A stretch of DNA of 64,000 nt from Drosophila pseudoobscura (Eukaryota; Arthropoda; Insecta; Diptera; Drosophilidae). Below the pieces are notes generated by a model. The model worked only from the letters and a program-made list of their open reading frames with translations, made no database searches and was not told the DNA's origin. The stretch spans positions 11,284,001 through 11,348,000 of the forward strand of contig NC_046679.1 in assembly GCF_009870125.1 (NCBI RefSeq). The letters are read 5' to 3'. A program made the translations under genes and the position numbers. Positions 11,601 through 23,500 of this stretch are shown one piece after another; within the stretch, counting starts at the first letter, position 1; every line of letters starts with the position of its first letter.

Positions 11601-14600
11601 AGCTACAGCTTGCCTAAAGAGTTTAGCAATTTGAAAGATATAAGATTTATATTGAGTAATTTTATATATATACCTACCAAAATTCATACATCATACAGAC
11701 AGTGGGTATCCCATCGTCGGTTCCTTAGTCTCTGACCATTCGGACTTGTTTTGGCTGTGGTTCTTGTTGCAGTTGCTGTCTTCCTGCGCCTGCCACGCTC
11801 AGCTGCCCCACCGCACTGTGATTTGTTGCATTTCTAATGCGACTGCCGACTGCCTCACTTGCCCGTGCCCTGCCTCCCCGATGTGTGGCATGCTGCTCTG
11901 CCCACTGCACTTGTCTCTGCCAGCGATATGTTTGTGTTTGCCCTGTTCCTGTTCCTGCCCCTGCCCCCTGCCCCCTGCCTCCCGACGCACCACCACCAAA
12001 CTGCCTGGGCCAATTTCCATTCTCGTGGATGGAACTCACTTACGTCGGTTTTTCAATTTTAAGCAGAACGCATCCAGTGCGACTCGGAGTGGGGGCAGAG
12101 GTTTCAATTACCCCACGGCCATAGCAGAAGGGCAGAAGGGCAGGAGTCGGAGTCGGAGTCGGGCAGGCCAGAAGTATCTTGGGAACTGGCAGAACGAATC
12201 TCCTGATGGGTATCCGCATGTTAGTGGTAAACTAGCCGCCGGTTATGAAAACTAACGTTAGAATACGTTAATAAATGTTACAGGAACTTTGGTGTTAAAA
12301 TGTTCCGAGGGAGAGAATCTACAAAAACTAACTCTCAGCAGGTCCAAGGGTCAACCTCCCATAGTTCCCATAGATCTCCGCCAGAGCGAGAGAGAGAGAG
12401 AGTTATTAATGTAGATTCTGATCGCCTTAGGTGCGGCTTGCATCCACTTATATTGATCAGCGCAGATGAGTTCAGGCGTTGATTAATCCAATCCCTAATA
12501 GATGCAAATTAGCGACAAATCATCTGCAGATTGCTGCCAGATAATCTATACTCTCTGTTCCCCGCAGTCCCCGCCGTGCACCCGCCGTATCCCCGTCAAT
12601 TAGCCCCCACTGAATGCCATCCAATTTACAATTCAATTAACTTTCCAGCAAGAGCTGCTGTCAACACATTTCCATTTCCCCTTAGCCGAAAAGTAAAACG
12701 CTCGCTTCATTAGCGAATTCCCAGAAAATTGCAGTGACCTGCTAACGACGCAGAGAACCAGCAATGTTTAGGAGCTCTACTCAATGCACACGGGGGGGGG
12801 AGGGCCTGGCACCGTTCTCAAGCCCAACCCAGAACCATCTCGAAGCAATCAGTTGCAACTGAGGCATGCCACCCCTAAAGGCGACACATCTTCCACCGAC
12901 TGGATCTCCCTCTTTTTCTCTGCTTGGCAGGCAGGGTGAAAGCTTTTGCAGTCCTGGCATTAACTGTGGATTACTTAAATGCTTTTTAATTGAAATTTTT
13001 CCTAATTTCACTTTGGGGGATCAAGTGCAACCAGCACACTAAGGCTACACAAACACAAACGCAGACGGAGACAGTAGCAGTGGCAGTGGCAGTGGTAGTG
13101 GCAGAGTGGGACAGACAGTGCACGCTCTGGCGCCTTGCCACCCCATGTGGGGGTATAGCTGGAGGTCTGGCAAAAGGGAAGTTTTTGCTTGTCTAGCCAG
13201 AAACCTAGAGCGCAAAAAGTGAAAGCCATAAAAACTACAGTAGCGCCAGCAAACGGAGGCAGTGGCAGCAGTGGCAGAAGTGGCAGCAGCGGCAGTGGCA
13301 CATCATCAATTTCAATGCCGCGCGAGAGTCGCCAACTGGCAGAAAGAGATGCTGTTTTTGCTGTTGTCTGCCTCGTTTTTCCCCAACATTGTTGGTTCTC
13401 TGGTTCTCTGGTTCTCTGGATCTCTGGCAAATGCGAGTACGAGTATCTGTGCCTCTGTCTGCGACTGAGTCTGGCTTGGATTTGAGTAGAAAATCCTTGG
13501 TAAAAGCATTTAACACTGCAGTGCATTAAGGCGAGTGGCAGCGCTACGCCAGGAGGCGGGCACTCACTTCCCCACTTTCTTGCCAACTTTCATCCAAATT
13601 CCCATACGATGAGAGTCGACGGTCCATTCGCTGAGTGTTTGCTTTGCGGCTTTGGATTTCAATTTATCGCCTGATGTTTGCCTATGGCTCGCACCCTACA
13701 AATATGCATAGCCGTAATTTGCAGCTCCACTGGCAATTCATCAGAATCGGAGCGGTCTGTGGGGCATGCGGTGGCAGGGATTCTTTTTAGCATGCACTTG
13801 CCAAGTGTCGGGATCGGTACTGGTATTGGGGATTGGAGATTGGGATTGGGATTGGGACAGCGGCTCTGCGGCTGGCTGACTAACCGAGTGCCGTCATTAG
13901 CTTATCGCAGTGGTCCCATCTTCGGGCAGATATGCAGCCGAAAATACAAGTTCAGGGCCCCCGAAAGTGCAACGACACTTGGAGCCACAGTCTGAGAGGA
14001 GAGGGGGAGGAGGTGGCAGAGGAGGAGGCAGAGGTTGCTCTGCAAACGGTTCCTTTTGTTTGCTCATTCGTCCGTTGCCCGGTTGCCGGCTCCAATTTTG
14101 CGCATCAGTTGTAATTCATACTTTGCGGCTCTCAACTCTTCCACGAAATTTGCCGGCAACTTGGAATTAACATGTTGCCGCTGCTGCCTCGCTGCTCGGA
14201 GCTGTTGCCGTTGACTGCAACGATTTAGGATTGAAGAACCGTTCTTTGGTCTCTTTCAGCACACGTCACCACACTCCACTTGTGCTCCGACCAATTCCGT
14301 TTAATTAGCATGAGAAGCGGCCGCTGCCGCCGCCACAGCTGCTTAAACACGGACGGACATGCTTCCGTTGGCTGCGCGCACGCGCAATTAGCCAGGGGCA
14401 GACGCCGCACTGTCTAAGAGGTACTTGACCGATAGTTCGTTCTACGTGAACTCCGCCCGTGGGCTGGAGCAGATCCTCGCACCTTCGCACCACCTTCGAG
14501 TGCAAATGCAAAATCAAATTCCTAAGCCATTCGCAGTCGATCGCATTACCGCAGAACCAGTTGGAAGCCAATAAAACCGCCTCGGATTGCAGTTTGCAGA

Positions 14601-15130
14601 GGCATGCCTCGCGCGTACGAGTATCTACTCTTCTACTATATATAGAAGATGCCAGCTAAAAATAGCCACGTCTTAAATGATTTTTGCTCATTAGAGCGTG
14701 CGTGTCCCGGGACACCAAACCCCAACAAAAAGTGACAACAACTAAAACAAAAGCTGAGTCGAAGTTGAAGCTGAAGCTGAAGTTGCGGCTGATGCTGTAG
14801 CTGTAGCTGTAGCTGGGGGGATTCTGTGGCAGTTGCAAGTTGCAGTTGGGTCTGCATTTTCTACATGACGCTGCGAATGCCAGGAACATAATAAAATCAT
14901 GTAATGGACTGCGCATGAAAAACAATGCAAAAAGCGTTGACAACATGGCCATATTTCCCCTGCCGCCAGGCCAGAACCAGGGCCAGGGCAGGGCCAAGAG
15001 AGAGTGGTGTGGCGTGGCGTGGCGTGGTGTGGTGTGTGTATCTGTGTTGTTACTATTTTGCAGAATAATGTAATAAAAATAGCATGCCAGGCATTGGCCA
15101 GGCTAGCCATACAGCCTTCCAGGCCGCCTG

Positions 15131-15152
15131 CCAGCCAGCCAGCCAGCCAGCC
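15131..15152. repeat. (CCAG)n tetramer run
   Basis: Five CCAG units. A related GGCT run lies at 27,164-27,189. Confidence 0.8.
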
Positions 15153-16448
15153 ATGATGACGATCATGCCGATCGATAGCCGGCAGTCTGAAGATGGCCCA
15201 ACAAAAGACTTTGGACACAAACTCACGCAGGCCACAAACTGGGGACCAGAGACCAGAAAGCAGCGACCAGCAACTGCCTGGAATGCCAAGTATCGTGTGT
15301 TGAATGCATGCCAAGCATAGTGAATGGCCCCCCTCTATCCTATGCCCTCCGATCCGCACCCATTCCTGACCATCCTGACTGAGAGTTGGCCGCCTTTAGG
15401 GCCGGCAGGCATTGAAAACGAAAACTGTTGTGCGACATGAGCACGACAAAATCATGGCCTCGACTGGGCCCACAGTGGAGGTGGCAGGAGGCGGCAGAGT
15501 CCCTCCCGGGACGGGACATATGTGCAGCCTAATGGCCATAGCTATGCGGCTGCGGCTGCGGCTGCGACTGCGGCTAGCTAGCAGCATTGTGCTGCCTCAG
15601 ATACAAAGATACACGCGCCAGATACAGATACAGCTGAAGCCAAAGCTCTCGACTAGGCTACATATGGGATGGGAGTTGGTTTATGAGTTCCCCACTACCT
15701 AAGTGACACAAAACGGCGGCTAAATGATGTGCAGATAGTTGCCGAGTTCTATAAATAAACAGATGTCGAGTCATTCCAGACCAGACGGCTAATTAAAATG
15801 AAAGTTTCAACTGAGATTTATTTCGTGTTTGGCGAACAGCCAAACCAAGGCAATAAAGAATATTTAATCTACCGATTATAGGTCTGAACTATGGGTCCCA
15901 CAAAGATTGAGATAGCATGATCTATGTGGCTTAGCCGTGCGACGCGACAGATGAAATATACGCATACTTTGAGTGCCAAATCATTGGGATTGAGCTCCCA
16001 GCATCACCTACGAGATCGGTGGTAAGTCCAAACTGAAATCATTTCACCATCTTTTGCATGCTGATCACCTGGAGAGAAAAAGTCACCGCAAGCGAGCGAC
16101 CCTAGAACGAATGGATGCCCTGAAAAACCCGCTGACTAAGCCCCTGCCTGACCAAAGCCAAGCAACGATCCATTAGTCATCATCAGGTCGATCGGGGCCG
16201 TAATCAGAATCCGAAAAAGGTTCTTGGTACTTTTTATTAAACGAGTGTGTATTTTTTCTGGCTTTTTGCAACGCACCCAAAGCATCGTCGAGAGCTGGCC
16301 GACATTTATCTTGATTATGGCCGCTGACGCCAGTGTTCTGCTTCCTCTTTGGGCCACTGCCAGTGTTCTGAGCGCGACATAATTTATGCAAACCAGGCGA
16401 TTTATGCTCCCGTCCAGGGAGAAAGTGTGATTCACCTCATTGATACGA

Positions 16449-16482
16449 GTGGCAGTGGCAGTGGCAGTGGCAGTGGCAGTGG
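16449..16482. repeat. (GTGGCA)n hexamer array
   Basis: Five to six near-perfect GTGGCA units. The same unit also appears, more degraded, at 13,074-13,106. Confidence 0.85.
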
Positions 16483-19400
16483 ATGTTGAAGTGGCATCTT
16501 GGCATGCAAAATCGCGTGGCACTTGGCCAGAGAGCGAGAGAAGGTCAGGCGAGTTCATCAGCATTGGAATCTCGGCATCTGCGATAGAGATAGAGATACT
16601 TTAGCCCATATGTATAGCAAATGCCAATTTAGAAAGTAAAAACAAATGATTAACCAAAATGGCGCAAACGTTTTTTTTTTTTTGCCAAACTCTGCTCGCG
16701 CAGCACTTTCATTCACTTTTCGGAGCTTTATAACTGTAATAAAGTGAGGGCAAGACGACCGAAAGACTACCTGACTGAAAGCCGGGGCCAGTCGACACGG
16801 GTTCAAGGCTTTCGGCCAACCCCATACCCCCATACCCATCCCCATGCCCGTGCCCGTGCCCACCGAAGATCATATAAAAGATTCTTGCGCCATTTCAGCC
16901 ATTCTTCTCTTAGCTTCTTGTTATACTCGTATACGATTCTTTTTTGCTTGTATTGTTTGGCGTTATTTTTGTCTCCGGCAAGAGGGGTCAATGCACGCGA
17001 CAGCCTGGACAGGCCGGGACTGTCCAAGCAGGCATATCAAGCCCCGGCTCTAGCTCTTCTTCTCACGCAATGGCTTGGCCGGGGCCAGGGCGCAGCTTTT
17101 GGGCTTAGACTTCAGCCTCTTCAGCTAGGGCCACTCGGGTTCATCATTAACGAGATGTTCTGATAAATGATTAATGGGCCACGCTGGCGTTACGGCATCA
17201 GCATGCCGACCAGCTCCAGCTCCAGTCGCCACGAGTCGCCTGATGAGCGATGAGTGAAACTTTCTCCGATTTACGATTTACTTTCTGTTTCGCAGTCTTG
17301 TAAACTCGGTTTTAGAATCTGGCCTAGGTTCGCGACTATTTTTGGCACTGCATTTGGCCACTTCACTTTCGCTGCATTAAAAGCTACGCAACTGCGAGGA
17401 CGGGTACGGGTATATGCCAAAATTGTTTGATAGTAAAAAGAGTTCGTTCTCTTTATAGGTATCATCAAAACCAGTCATCAAACGAACCATCCACCTGCCG
17501 AAATCCAACATGATTTTCTGTTTGGGGTTCGGGGTTCGGGTTCCGGGGCTTGGGGTTTGGGGCTTGGGTTATGGTCGGTATGCATATGCAAATGACTTTC
17601 ACTTCACTTTCGTTCATTAGTTGGGCCATTCATTCTTATTCTAATGGGCTCTGAAAGTCCATCATCGGTGAAAGGTGGATGGATGGTTGGTTTGATTGAA
17701 CGCCCGCCCGACACGCCAGACCCGCCCTTTTTATCCATCGCATTTTTTTGGGGAGATTCTTTGGCAAGTGCGCAATTCTTATTCAAATTTCGTGGAAGTG
17801 CGCAAAAAACTACAAACTACAAAAGCGCGAAAACTTGTTTGGCCTGACAATTAATTTGAAATAATAAACCATGATGCCGCATAATGTTTATTACAGCTCG
17901 TTGGCTGTGCAATTTGCATAACATCCAAATTAAAATGGCCATAGAGGTTCCACCCGATCCACCTCCTCCCAGTGCTAGTTCCAGCATTGGAGATGCTTCT
18001 CCTCCTCGACTGAAGAGCATGCAATTAAACCGCTGACGTTGCTTGCCCCGGAGCAATGTTTTCAATCAATGCCAAAATTTGCCATTTGATTTCACTTGAT
18101 TGATGTGCAAACACTGCAGATGGAAGATACATATGGCAGCTTCCAGCTGCCCGACACGACACGACGACACCCAGATGAGGAAGAGAATATATTCTAGCCA
18201 GCGCTAATTAGCTGCCCCAAACAGGGCACGCAGCTGTGGTGGGGGGGAGGGGAAGGGGAAGGGGAAAGCGGTCCTCTGAATTGGCAACCCTGTGCTAAAA
18301 TTGACACCTTTACGCAGCGCTGGACACGCAGCTCATCAAAGCCCGAATGTGACTCGGCAGATTCTGCACTTGCAACACTGGCATGCAGCAGGAGTTGCCA
18401 CGGCAGCAACATGCAACTACAATCGTGGTCGTTTGTTGTTGGTTCTAATCGATTTCTCTAACAAACAGCAGGCAGGGACAAACAAGCGACTCTCACTGCA
18501 GCCACAGCAATGGCCACAACAACAGCAACAAGTGGCAAGAGGCAAGCAGAGGTTGCCGCATGAAATTCCAAAATTTATACGCGCTTTTTCACAGCTCTCC
18601 TCCGGTGGGTGCAGCCTCCAGACAACACAGACCGAGACATGACCGAGACCCCTCCGAGCATGGGGCTGTGTGCGTTTTTCTGTACGTTTTTTATTAATCA
18701 TTTGTTCTAGGAATTTACTGCATTTTTATTGAGGCTAAACCAAAGGCTATGACTCGCACTCGCACTTGCACTGGGACTGGGACTTGGACTTGGATTTGGA
18801 CTCGGACCGTGAATCTCCTTCTCTGTTTGGGCCATGTGCTAAACTCAACAGCAAACAGGTTGCCTCCGCCCCAATCCTGTGGTTTTTGTTTGCCAAATTC
18901 AAATACAACAATTTATTCGTTAATACAACGACAACTGAATGCTCTAACAGGGATTGACAGATCTCATTAGCCCACAGCCAAAATGGGTACAATCTCCAGC
19001 TCCAATGCTTCGCCTCTGATTGTGGGAGAGCAAGAAAAAAGTACATAAAATATGGCATATAGAAAATAGAATTTATTGTGCGCTTTCATTTTTATAGGCA
19101 ATCGCATCCCACCGTTTTCAGAGCCCACTGCAATGATGTTGCCACTGCACCCTGAGCACAAGGTGGCAGACGTGCTCATCTTCATGGCCTCTCGCCCATC
19201 GCCGCAGCTGTTTGCGCTGCAATTTGGGTCAGTTGAATCATATGCATAAAGTTCTCGTCTCCAGCTTCCCACAATTGCATTTTCCATGCCACTTCGAACA
19301 CACATTCGACGGTTCGATTGGGGGCCCTGTCCGAGAAAGTACCAGAGAAAGAGGGAGAGGGAGAGAGAGAGTGGCGCGGGTATGCGGAAAGGTTTTATTA

Positions 19401-19544
19401 ACCATAAACCAGGCTCATCAGCATGAACAGGAAATAGAGACGATATATCAAAATGGTTGCGGCAACAAATTTGCAGCTTGTTGCTGTCAGCGGTTCTCAA
19501 CTATCATCTTGCAGCTCTCTTAGCCGGACTTCGAGATGGAAATG

Positions 19545-19590
19545 TAGCTGGAGTTCGAGCTGGAGCTGGAGTCGGAGTTGGAGTTGGAGG
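19545..19590. repeat. (GGAGTT/GGAGCT)n hexamer array
   Basis: A degenerate array of GGAGNT units. A CAGAGT array follows at 19,993-20,032. Confidence 0.75.
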
Positions 19591-20488
19591 CAGCTTCCCA
19601 TAGGCTCAGCTCAGCTTCTTGGTTATCAGATATGCCACACGGGGCAGAGAGATGTTTCTAATTTATGTGCAACAACAACGCTGCATCTTATCAACAACTA
19701 AATGACACAGCCGCTTAAATTACAAACACGCAAAACTCCAAACTCCGTACTCCAAGCAGCAAACCCCTAACGCAGCTTAGCCGCTGCATCATCATGGGTC
19801 GTAAGCCAGGCTCTGGGGGGACCTGGTCTAGGAAGTCGACTTGGTGACATTGACACTGAGGATTTCAATTGTGGCGCTCGCATATCGCATATCGAATGTG
19901 GAATGGTAACTGAGCCGGTAAGACAAGTTTAGCGAATTGCATCAGACTTTTGCCACAACGGAATGGGGCAGGACCGGACCGGACAGGGCAAAGCCAGAGT
20001 CAGAGTCAGAGTCGGAGTCAGAGCCAAAGCCATAGCCCACCCGATCCAATATGATGTAATAAGCATTCAACGAGTTGCCTGCAGGGAGGGGCGATCAAAA
20101 GCACATTAAGAATGTGGCAAAAGTACACAGATACAGAAACAGATACGGGCCCAGAGACGACGTGGCCCGGCGACTGACTCCAGCCAGGAGTGCACTCAAG
20201 GCACCATAATTTCTCATTTTTTTAATAAATGCAACCAACTGCTTCTAAAAATAGCCAGTGCCTCGAAAATGTTGCCTCACTGGTTGCCTGCAACATGTTG
20301 CCAGTTGCCCAGTTGCCAGGCCAGGGGATAGTTCCGCATGTGATCCAGCTCCAGGCACAGAGCCCACTGGTCCAGAGGAAGTATTAGGAGCAACCTGTTG
20401 CCTCTGAGCAATTACTTCAATTTGAGAATGTTGTCTGCACTTTAGATAACAAATAACTGGATATGTGTCGGCAGGGGAGACTCATGTT

Positions 20489-20521
20489 TATAAATAGCAG
20501 ATGCGCCGCCACTGATTCAGA
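20489..20521 (+). promoter_or_regulatory. Candidate TATA + initiator promoter
   Basis: TATAAATA at 20,489-20,496 is followed by an initiator-like TTCAGACA whose A lies at 20,519. That gives exactly 30 bases from the T of the TATA box, the usual fly spacing. No ATG-started coding ORF or clear splice donor was found downstream. It may be fortuitous, or drive a non-coding transcript or an untranslated exon. Confidence 0.3.
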
Positions 20522-20529
20522 CACTAAGT

Positions 20530-23500
20530 GATTACCATTCGCTCATCGAATCCATTTCCATTCATAAACTTGAGAGCAAAGGTTCTACGGCATACTACAT
20601 CCGCCAAGTCGTCAGTCCCGTCAGTCCCGTCACTCGGGGAGAGTAATTAATGGATGGAATCCATTGAATGGTAATAGCCAAAGCGTGATTCAATTAGACA
20701 TCCAATTGCTGATGAACTGTTAATTGAGTTTGGTGGTTTTTCGTTTGTTTGCATTTAAATTGTCTCATTTGGCAATTGTTCAGTTACAGTCACAGTCCCA
20801 GTGCCAGAGTCCACAGTCTCCAATCGCCAGTCCCCAGTCCCCAGTCCCGTACTGCCTCCGGGCCAGACCCAACCACAGCCAAGTCGAGCGGCAACAATTG
20901 ACACAGAAAGCAAGCCAAAAACCGCCTAAGCGCCACTTGAATGACCAGTCGGGCACAGCATTTGGCCACAACAATGTTGTTGCCGCTTCCACAAGCCAAA
21001 CACTTGTCGACGCCATCGAAGTGAAGAGTCTGCCGCTCCATCCATTCCTCGCGTGCACTCCGCAAATGGGTCAACGCCGACAAACACAATACACCCGTAC
21101 CCTCCTCCGTACCCGTACCCTCCTCATCACCAGTGTTTCAATTGCTCCTGCTGACGTTTAGGTCCCATGCCCATGGATATCTAATGAAAATCTTTGATTT
21201 TCAAGCTCTGGCACGTTGCGTGTTCGTCAGCAGGTTGCACAATCCAAAGCATATAATCTGTCTGCTCAAGTTGCCTCTGATTTTGGCAGTGTCGTTCATT
21301 AGGCGTGCGTGAAAAGCAAAAATGCTTCTCTTTGCCGCAAAATTTGAATCGCAAATTTTGCCGTTAATCAATCAGTATTATATTGTCCAGCAATCAAGCT
21401 CAAGTCCGTGGTACAACCTACGCTTCATCATCATCCGGTGGATCATATTACAAGCTATATTTCCCCAAGCACAAAATGTCGATTTTGCGCATCTGAGATA
21501 GATTCTGGACTAAGACATTCGAATGTAAACAACAAAACAAATAACCAATAGACTCTTTGAGATTCTGTATTGGTTTGATTAGCCCAATCGATGTTTGGTT
21601 AACCGTTAGTAAGAGTTAATTTCGAAAACGTTCGGCTAATTGGAGTGCACTAAATCAAACATTCTAACGCTTTCTGTCCGACTTCTTTGGTGCCGGACAA
21701 TTGCCGCGAGAGATCTCCTAGATACTAGTACATCTCCGAAGCGAGCCGAAACGTTCTGCTTTAGTTTAGTCATTCTCCATGGAGCGGCGAGCGGCGAACA
21801 ATGGAAAAACAACGACCTTCAGCAGAGAGAGAGATGGGCGAAAGCTAAGGCCGCTTTCCACGGCTCCGCTTGCTCCAGTCCAGTCCAGTCCAGTCCAAGC
21901 CATAAGCTCATAAGCCTTTTAGCTTTGCAATTGTCTGCGCGGGCTTGCGCCCAATTCTGCCACAACCTGACAAAACACACGCGCTGCAAGAGGGCCGAAA
22001 TGAAAGGCTTTTGAATTTGGCTATGGCTATATACTCGTACCCTATGTTTGCCGGGTTCTCTGGTCTATTCAATCGCCGAAGAAGCTTTCACGCCGCACAA
22101 ACAAAAGGCAGAGATCGGCGAGGCAGCCAGAGGTTGGCTGCCTAATTTATCTCAATCGAATTTTATTTAAATTGAAAAAATCCATTCGGGGCTTGGGCTT
22201 GGGCGAGGAATCACAGCATAAACGCCCGAAACGGCAGACGACACAGATCGAACATTGAAATGTATGCAAATATGCACAGTTTTGATAAATTTCACGCGAT
22301 TAGCATCTGAATCGGTGCGACACTTGCTATAAGTCTGAGATTCGGATTGGGTTTGGGTTTGGGTTTCGGCTTGGGTATCTCCACCGTGACCATATCGGGG
22401 CATTTCATTTGTGACCCTTATCAATGTGGGCAATGTTTTGTATCTGTTCAGCATTTGTTTAGCCGGCAATTTTATGCATTCATTAATTAAGTTGGATCCC
22501 CGGTAGTTCGTTAACCCACAGATCGGAGGCAGCGTCATCGCCGATATCGTTGGGTGACATTTTTTTAAGGCGTTGCTTGAGCTTTACTTTTGTTGATCGT
22601 TGTAAATTCGGTTTTATTGGTACTAAAAGTATGATCGGGGGCATAAGGGTGCCGTTTGATGGTTATTCTGGGGTGTTAAGTGTCCAGTCGAGTGGTTACG
22701 AGACTCGTTTAAAACAAAAGACTTAGAACACGAACTTGATGCGCGTTTTATGGCCCATCGATGGGGCAGCCTGCATGTGTGAGTCACAACATTGTATTCC
22801 GAATTGGATGCTATAAATATGACTACTATTTACAGCGCGAAAAAGTTCCCAAACCTTTCTTCAGGTCGTTAGCCCGCCCATCCGCGATTATCTGCAAATT
22901 GTTTGCTGGCTATTACTTTTGGCCAGAGACTGGGGTTGGGACTGGGACTCGGTCTGCGATAAGCATCTGCGCTAAACGGTGCCCGGTTGGCTCTGACTCT
23001 GGCTCTGACCATCGCTCAAGTCAACGACTTGCTCTCTGTCTCTTTGGGGCGTGTCCGCGATCTAGAACTGTCGCCCGAGTAGGTCCGTCCCCCGGGCAGC
23101 GGCGTTTTGTAATGCAAATTAATTTTGTAATCAGTGTATAAATAGCGATGGGGAAAAAACGTAACACGCAGCTAGTCGCTCTGCCCAGCCGTGGTTCTGC
23201 TGACTCATGAGCGACGCGTTGGACGGGTGGCAGGGGGTAGGGGTTAGAGCCAGAAAACCTGACTTTGCGACTATGGCTATGATCTATGCAAATCCCCCGT
23301 CCAAGGCAGCCCGCCACAAAGAACACACGGAGCGACAGAGCTAATTTGAGACGCGGACCAAAACATAACAGCAATTAAGGAACTATGAAAACAAATATCT
23401 TCATAAGCGTCTAATAAATGGAGGCTGAAAACAAGATTCTGTGGGGGGCTCCGTCTTATAGATGGCTTACAAGGAATCCATTAATTTCTTCTGTTTTCGA

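Larger units (their letters stand above)
11601..20460. other. Non-coding stretch with many microsatellites
   Basis: No supported gene over nearly 9 kb. Short arrays lie at 13,074-13,106 and 16,449-16,482 (GTGGCA), 14,758-14,816 (GAAGCT/GTAGCT), 15,131-15,152 (CCAG), 15,546-15,575 (GCGGCT), 17,523-17,570 (GGGGTTC type), 18,749-18,807, 19,545-19,590 and 19,993-20,032. The remainder is unique-looking intergenic or intronic sequence. Confidence 0.5.

Noticed and set aside
13008-13586. 192-codon minus-strand ORF
   Set aside because: Mostly Cys/His/Leu runs from the GTGGCA array, with overlapping ORFs in other frames on both strands.
23137-23145. TATAAATAG resembling a TATA box
   Set aside because: No initiator at the right distance and no downstream gene.
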